Shown: positions 15,118 through 18,664 of the stretch, in pieces
Layout: each line of letters opens with the position of its first letter
Position numbering within the stretch: the stretch's first letter is position 1
Assembly: GCA_046565785.1 (NCBI GenBank)
Contig: JBKHXZ010000276.1
Span: 1-18,664 of the forward strand
Source of the DNA: DATHWB01 sp046565785
GTDB lineage: Bacteria; Actinomycetota; Acidimicrobiia; Spongiisociales; ZC4RG35
Reading direction: 5' to 3'
DNA length: 18,664 nucleotides
Program-made: the position numbers and the translations under genes
Notes under the pieces: model-generated
Databases searched by the model: none
Told to the model about the DNA's origin: nothing
What the model saw: the letters and a program-made list of their open reading frames with translations, nothing else

Positions 15118-15375
15118 ATGAAAACCACTCAAGAAATCATCACCGAGTTCGGAACTCACGACTCGGACACCGGCTCGCCCGAGGTCCAGGTGGCGCTGCT
15201 CACCGAGCGCATCAACCATCTGACCGAACATCTCCGCGAGCACAAGCACGACCATCACAGCCGGCGCGGCCTGCTGATGATGGTGGGAAAGCGTCGCCGA
15301 CTCCTGAACTATCTCAAGCGTCAGGACGTCGACCGTTATCGCTCCCTCATCGCAGCCCTGGGTCTGCGGCGCTGA
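15118..15375 (+). CDS. rpsO: 30S ribosomal protein S15
   Basis: S15 is a primary 16S rRNA binding protein of the 30S central domain and forms bridge B4 to the 50S subunit. The 85-aa protein is slightly shorter than the usual 89 because of a shorter N-terminus. It shows DTGSPEVQVALLTERINHL, HKHDHHSRRGLLMMVGKRRR and a C-terminus RYRSLIAALGLRR, all strongly conserved four-helix elements. ATG 15118 is the only sensible start. It is followed by a hairpin terminator and then pnp, the same rpsO-pnp pair found across bacteria. Confidence 0.97.
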   Translation: MKTTQEIITEFGTHDSDTGSPEVQVALLTERINHLTEHLREHKHDHHSRRGLLMMVGKRRRLLNYLKRQDVDRYRSLIAALGLRR

Positions 15376-15383
15376 AGATCCCG

Positions 15384-15411
15384 GAAAGAGCAGCCCACCG
15401 GCTGCTCTTTC
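15384..15411 (+). terminator. Hairpin after rpsO (partial terminator or processing site)
   Basis: GAAAGAGCAGCC (15384-15395) and GGCTGCTCTTTC (15400-15411) pair perfectly over 12 bases around a CACC loop, 9 bases after the rpsO stop. The following bases TGCGTTCC are only weakly T-rich, so read-through into pnp is likely. In E. coli the matching hairpin gives partial termination and protects the rpsO mRNA 3' end. Confidence 0.7.
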
Positions 15412-15441
15412 TGCGTTCCGGCCATACGGTCGGGATCACCT

Positions 15442-15458
15442 CCCGGATTCGATCCGGG
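15442..15458 (+). promoter_or_regulatory. Stem-loop in rpsO-pnp spacer
   Basis: CCCGGAT (15442-15448) pairs with ATCCGGG (15452-15458) around TCG. GGTC (15428-15431) and GACC (15461-15464) can close an outer stem. It lies between the rpsO terminator and the larger pnp leader hairpin; function unknown, perhaps part of a folded pnp leader. Confidence 0.45.
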
Positions 15459-15472
15459 CAGACCAACACGAT

Positions 15473-15538
15473 GGAGTCAGCCGGTTGCTAGTTGCCACCT
15501 CTTTTCGAGAGGTGACAACTGGTAACGGGCCGGACTCC
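15473..15538 (+). promoter_or_regulatory. Long hairpin in the pnp 5' leader (candidate RNase III/PNPase autoregulation site)
   Basis: The leader folds into one long imperfect hairpin. CACCTCT (15496-15502) pairs with AGAGGTG (15508-15514) around TTTCG. After one C-A mismatch, GTTGCTAGTTG (15484-15494 region) pairs with CAACTGGTAAC (15516-15526) with wobbles. Across an internal loop, GGAGTC (15473-15478) pairs with GACTCC (15533-15538). It ends 8 bases before the GAGGAG ribosome site. In E. coli and Streptomyces, pnp mRNA carries such a leader hairpin that RNase III cuts; in E. coli PNPase then represses its own synthesis. The same role here is inference. Confidence 0.6.
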
Positions 15539-15557
15539 CCGACAAAGAGGAGAAACC

Positions 15558-17993
15558 GTGTCCGAAATCACGGTATCCGGCGAGGTCGGCGGCAAGACGC
15601 TGTCGTTCTCGACCGGCAAGTTGGCCGGACAGGCCGACGGTGCAGTCGTGGCCCGTCTCGGAGAAACCGAGATGCTGGTCACCGCCACCGCCAACAAGAA
15701 GATGCGGGAAGGTATCGACTTCTTCCCGCTCACCGTCGACTTCGAAGAGCGCATGTATGCCGCGGGACGCATCCCCGGCTCGTTCTTCCGTCGCGAAGGA
15801 CGTCCCACTGAGCAGGCCATCCTGACCTGTCGGCTGGTCGACCGTCCGCTTCGCCCGTCCTTCAAAGACGGTTATCGCTGTGAAACCCACGTCGTCATGA
15901 CCACTTTGGCGGTCGACGACGAGAATCCCTTCGACGTGGTCGCACTGAACGGCGCGTCTGCCGCGCTGATGGTCAGTCCGATTCCCTTCGACGGACCCGT
16001 TGGCGGCGTGCGACTTGCGCTCAAGGACGGAGAGTGGATTCCTTTCCCCACCTACGAGGATCTCGAGGAGTCGGTGTTCGAACTCGTCGTAGCCGGTGGC
16101 CGCAATGCCGACGGTGGCATCGACGTCATCATGGTCGAGGCGGGTTCCACCCCCGACGGGCTGCGGCTCATCGAAGAAGGGGCGGCACCCTCCGATGAGG
16201 AGACCGTCGCCCGCGGACTCGAGGAGTCGAAGGCCTACATCGCTCAGCTCGTGGAATTGCAGCTCGAACTTGCTTCCAAAGTGACCAAGACCGAGGTCGA
16301 ATGGCCGATGGCCGTCGACTACACCGACGAAATCCTCGAGCGAGTGACCGCTATCGCTACTCCCAAGTTGGAGTCGGTGGTGCGCACCGCCGACAAGGCC
16401 GAGCGCAAGGCTGCCGAAGACGCCGCCTGGGAGGCGACGCTGGCCGGGTTGGGTCTGGCCGAAGACGACACCGAGGGCCCTGAGATGGCCAAGCGGGCGT
16501 TCAAGTCGGTCTTGAAGGACATGATGCGAGCGCGTGTCGTCGACGACGGTGTCCGCCTCGACGGACGCGGCGCCAAGGACATCCGTCCGCTGAGCGCAGA
16601 AGTCGGAGTGGTAGGTCGGGCCCACGGCTCGGGCCTGTTCCAGCGGGGTGAGACCCAGGTGCTGAACATCACCACCCTGGGCATGCTGAAAATGGAGCAG
16701 ATGCTCGACGATCTCGGCCGCGCCGAGGGCAAGCGCTACATGCACCACTACAACTTCCCGCCTTTCTCCACCGGCGAGGCCGGCTTCATGCGCGGTCCCA
16801 AGCGTCGGGAGATCGGTCACGGGGCCCTTGCCGAGAAGGCGGTGCATCCGGTGGTCCCCACCGAGGACGAGTTCCCCTACGCCCTGCGTCTCGTTTCCGA
16901 AGTGCTGTCGTCGAACGGTTCCACCTCGATGGCGTCGGTGTGCGCATCGACTCTGTCGTTGATGGATGCCGGCGTGCCGATCCTGGCTCCGGTGGCGGGT
17001 ATCGCCATGGGCCTCATCCATCGGGACGGCAGCTACGTGACCCTCACCGACATTCTCGGTGCCGAGGATGCGCTGGGTGACATGGACTTCAAGGTGGCAG
17101 GTACCGCCGAGGTCATCACTGCACTGCAGCTCGACACGAAGCTGCAGGGTCTGCCCAGCGAGGTCTTGACCGGGGCACTTGCCCAGGCGAAGGAAGCCCG
17201 TTTGAAGATCCTCGAGGTCATGACGGCGACGATCGCCGAACCGCGTCCGGAGCTGAACAAGAACGCTCCGCGTATCGAGTCGATCGAGATTCCCAAGGAC
17301 AAGATCGGCGAGGTGATCGGACCCAAGGGCAAGGTGATCCGCGAGCTCGAAGAGACCACCGGCGCCACCATCGAGATCGAAGAGGAAGGTTCCATCGGCA
17401 TCGTTCGCATCGCCTCGACCGACGGAGACGCATTGTCCGCAGCCAAGGCCAAGGTCATGCAGATCGCCTTCCCGCCGGAGCCCGAACTGGGTGCCGAGTA
17501 CGAGGGGGAGGTCGTGAACATCACCAAGTTCGGTGCGTTCGTGAACATCTTCCCCGGACGTGACGGACTCCTGCACATCTCCCGGATCGACTCCGAGCGT
17601 CGGGTGGACCGGGTGGAGGATTACCTCACCCAGGGTCAGAAGATCAAGGTCCGCCTGCGGGAGATCGACGACAAGGGCAAGCTGAGTCTGGAGCTGGTCG
17701 ACAAACTGGAACCGTCGGAGGAGGCCAAGAACCGGCCCGCCGACGACCGGCGAGACGACCGGCGTGACGACCGGCGTGACCGGGGCGGCCGTGACGATCG
17801 CGGCGGCCGGGATCGCGGGGACCGTGGTGGCCGGGATGGGGGCGGTCGCGGCGACCGTGACCGGAACCGGGACGGCAACCGGGATCAGGGCAACCGCAAG
17901 GACGCCCCCTCGGGTAACGATGCAGGCGGCGACCGTCGTCGTCCGGCTCGTTCGTTCGACGAGGCCTTCGAGGAACTCGACCCGCGTAGCTGA
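15558..17993 (+). CDS. pnp: Polyribonucleotide nucleotidyltransferase (PNPase)
   Basis: PNPase degrades RNA 3' to 5' by phosphorolysis and, in actinobacteria, can also add tails. The 811-aa protein has two RNase PH domains (about 1-230 and 325-560) joined by an all-helical segment. FFRREGRPTEQAILTCRLVD (77-96) lies in the first and GAEDALGDMDFKVAGT in the second, where the metal-binding Asp residues are. A KH domain follows (about 578-640, IGEVIGPKGKVIRELEE), then S1 (about 645-715, EVVNITKFGAFVNIFPGRDG). Residues ~720-811 form a disordered tail of Asp/Arg/Gly repeats ending FDEAFEELDPRS. GTG 15558 is supported by GAGGAG at 15547-15552, 5 bases ahead. A strong terminator follows. Confidence 0.97.
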   Translation: MSEITVSGEVGGKTLSFSTGKLAGQADGAVVARLGETEMLVTATANKKMREGIDFFPLTVDFEERMYAAGRIPGSFFRREGRPTEQAILTCRLVDRPLRPSFKDGYRCETHVVMTTLAVDDENPFDVVALNGASAALMVSPIPFDGPVGGVRLALKDGEWIPFPTYEDLEESVFELVVAGGRNADGGIDVIMVEAGSTPDGLRLIEEGAAPSDEETVARGLEESKAYIAQLVELQLELASKVTKTEVEWPMAVDYTDEILERVTAIATPKLESVVRTADKAERKAAEDAAWEATLAGLGLAEDDTEGPEMAKRAFKSVLKDMMRARVVDDGVRLDGRGAKDIRPLSAEVGVVGRAHGSGLFQRGETQVLNITTLGMLKMEQMLDDLGRAEGKRYMHHYNFPPFSTGEAGFMRGPKRREIGHGALAEKAVHPVVPTEDEFPYALRLVSEVLSSNGSTSMASVCASTLSLMDAGVPILAPVAGIAMGLIHRDGSYVTLTDILGAEDALGDMDFKVAGTAEVITALQLDTKLQGLPSEVLTGALAQAKEARLKILEVMTATIAEPRPELNKNAPRIESIEIPKDKIGEVIGPKGKVIRELEETTGATIEIEEEGSIGIVRIASTDGDALSAAKAKVMQIAFPPEPELGAEYEGEVVNITKFGAFVNIFPGRDGLLHISRIDSERRVDRVEDYLTQGQKIKVRLREIDDKGKLSLELVDKLEPSEEAKNRPADDRRDDRRDDRRDRGGRDDRGGRDRGDRGGRDGGGRGDRDRNRDGNRDQGNRKDAPSGNDAGGDRRRPARSFDEAFEELDPRS
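17742..17777 (+). repeat. Three tandem 12-base units in the pnp tail
   Basis: GACGACCGGCG(A/T) occurs three times in a row and encodes repeated Asp-Asp-Arg-Arg-type units. The following ~110 bases are degenerate Arg/Asp/Gly-rich versions (CGTGAC, CGGGAT, GGCGGC themes). This is coding repeat, likely variable between strains. Confidence 0.8.
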
Positions 17994-18011
17994 GCAGCAA
18001 CTCACCGAATC

Positions 18012-18051
18012 GCTGAGCGCCCACCCTGTTCGGGGTGGGCGCTCAGCTTTT
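18012..18051 (+). terminator. Strong intrinsic terminator after pnp
   Basis: GCTGAGCGCCCACCC (18012-18026) and GGGTGGGCGCTCAGC (18033-18047) form a perfect 15-base-pair stem with a TGTTCG loop, followed by TTTT. It stands 18 bases after the pnp stop and ends the long operon. The minus-strand reading has no T-run after the stem, so it serves mainly the plus strand. Confidence 0.9.
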
Positions 18052-18071
18052 GGGTCGACTCCAGGTGGGAC

Positions 18072-18578
18072 TCAGCGCGTTTGGCCCGCTGCCACTCGCC
18101 ATTCGTGATCCGTTGTCCACCGCGGATCCATCGCTGCGTAGGACTGGTCGGTGGTCAAGTCCTTGACCAGACAGAACTCGTTCCCGAAGGGATCCTGCAT
18201 CACGGCCCAGTCGATGTAGGGACGGTGACCTTCGTGGGATCCGGGACGTGGGTACAAGCTGGGTGGCTTCTTGAGGGTTCCGCCGAGACCGATGATCTGC
18301 TCGATGGCGGCGTCGACGCCGTCCACGGGGGTCAGGTCGATATGGATCGGATTGGTGCGGTCGTGTGTCGGTATCCCGACCTCGACGGGCGCATTGTCGA
18401 CTCGTTGAAGGATGATCTCGTGCTTCCAGGGATCCTTCGTTCCGAGGTACCCCAGCCACCCGTGCCACCCCTCTTCCGACCCGATGACTTCGAACCCGGT
18501 CACTGCCGACCAGAACTGGTATGCCACCTTGAGGTCGGTGACGTTGATCACGACACATCGCCACGTGCCGATCGCCAT
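18072..18578 (-). CDS. VOC superfamily (glyoxalase/bleomycin resistance-like) protein
   Basis: This 168-aa protein has the paired beta-alpha-beta-beta-beta layout of the vicinal oxygen chelate superfamily. The first unit starts WRCVVINVTDLKVAYQFWSA (6-25). The second has NPIHIDLTPVDGVDAAIEQI (76-95) with His79 as a likely metal ligand, and DPFGNEFCLV (129-138) with Glu134. The sequence best fits the Glyoxalase_6-like group; substrate and even catalysis are unknown. A clear GGAGG (18584-18588, minus strand) lies 5 bases before ATG, unlike the apparently leaderless genes elsewhere in the window. It converges on pnp and is divergent from a gene starting near 18646, with a palindrome between them. 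Confidence 0.85.
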   Translation of the reverse strand: MAIGTWRCVVINVTDLKVAYQFWSAVTGFEVIGSEEGWHGWLGYLGTKDPWKHEIILQRVDNAPVEVGIPTHDRTNPIHIDLTPVDGVDAAIEQIIGLGGTLKKPPSLYPRPGSHEGHRPYIDWAVMQDPFGNEFCLVKDLTTDQSYAAMDPRWTTDHEWRVAAGQTR

Positions 18579-18603
18579 TGGTTCCTCCGACTCGATGATC
18601 GGA

Positions 18604-18609
18604 AAGATA
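18604..18609 (-). promoter_or_regulatory. Possible -10 box of the VOC gene
   Basis: TATCTT on the minus strand (4 of 6 consensus) lies about 25 bases before the VOC start codon. Its -35 region would fall inside the palindrome at 18619-18635. A TTGACG at 18613-18618 also exists, but only a poor -10 (TCGAGT) stands 17 bases from it. Confidence 0.3.
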
Positions 18610-18618
18610 TCGCGTCAA

Positions 18619-18635
18619 TACTCGCAATGCGAGTA
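18619..18635. promoter_or_regulatory. 17-base palindrome, candidate operator between divergent genes
   Basis: TACTCGCA (18619-18626) and TGCGAGTA (18628-18635) are perfect inverted repeats about a central A. The site overlaps the start of a TAAAAT -10 box for the plus-strand gene and the likely -35 region of the VOC gene. A dimeric regulator (for example ArsR, MarR or TetR type) bound here could block both promoters. The identity of the regulator is not visible. Confidence 0.55.
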
Positions 18636-18639
18636 AAAT
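18634..18639 (+). promoter_or_regulatory. Candidate -10 box for the gene starting at 18646 (leaderless)
   Basis: TAAAAT (5 of 6 consensus) ends 6 bases before an ATG, so transcription would begin at the start codon itself. It overlaps the last two bases of the palindrome. Confidence 0.4.
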
Positions 18640-18645
18640 CTGCTC

Positions 18646-18664
18646 ATGCCATCAGCATCACCGA
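18646..18664 (+). CDS. Possible start of a divergent gene, cut by the window
   Basis: An ATG at 18646 follows a good -10 box and opens a frame reading MPSASP before the window ends. Six codons cannot identify a product. The divergent arrangement around a palindrome would suit a small transcription regulator controlling itself and the VOC gene, but this is inference. Confidence 0.35.

Noticed and set aside
17742..17890. CRISPR or intergenic repeat array
   Set aside because: The short GACGACCGG and CGGGAT repeats are in frame within the pnp tail and lack spacers of constant length.
15477..18005. 842-codon open frame on the minus strand
   Set aside because: It is fully antisense to pnp, whose domains are unmistakable. 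Its translation is low-complexity His/Asp/Gly/Val-rich without a family match, typical of GC-rich shadow frames.

Overview
The window is high-GC DNA packed with core housekeeping genes. Gene order, GTG/TTG starts and apparent leaderless promoters point to an actinobacterium. The order is rimP-nusA-infB-(DUF503)-rbfA-nrnA-like-truB-ribF-ridA-rpsO-pnp. A deep-branching group such as Acidimicrobiia is my guess, because the compact IF2, the missing ylxR and the SerC type differ from Mycobacterium and Streptomyces. This taxonomic call is inference only.

Left part (1-7383), mixed metabolism on both strands. A fused two-ATPase oligopeptide/dipeptide ABC transporter protein enters from the left edge. 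It converges on a minus-strand group: coaE (dephospho-CoA kinase), then a type-2 adenine deaminase usually mislabelled adenosine deaminase, then a 54-codon Cys-containing small ORF. coaE is divergent from proS (prolyl-tRNA synthetase). proS overlaps, tail to tail, fdhD (sulfur carrier for formate dehydrogenase), and fdhD is divergent from serC (phosphoserine aminotransferase).

Central and right part (7384-18051), one long plus-strand translation and RNA-processing operon. It opens with a leader holding a strong intrinsic terminator hairpin, a candidate attenuator. Then come rimP, nusA, infB, ylxP-like DUF503, rbfA, an NrnA-like DHH phosphoesterase, truB, ribF and a RidA-like protein. From infB to ridA the genes touch or overlap by 1-11 bases, which suggests translational coupling. 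rpsO and pnp follow, each preceded by structured leader RNA; a strong terminator closes the block. Together they mature the 30S subunit (RimP, RbfA, S15), modify tRNA (TruB), initiate translation (IF2), control elongation and termination of transcription (NusA), and degrade RNA (PNPase, and the nanoRNase-like DHH protein). RibF supplies FMN and FAD.

Right edge (18072-18664). A minus-strand VOC/glyoxalase-like gene is divergent from a gene that begins at about 18646 and is cut by the window. A 17-base palindrome between them is a good operator candidate.

I see no mobile elements, CRISPR arrays, tRNA or rRNA genes. No gene-free stretch exceeds about 200 bases. The most unusual items are regulatory or small: the Cys-containing small ORF, the rimP leader terminator, the pnp leader hairpin, the VOC operator and the leaderless divergent promoters.
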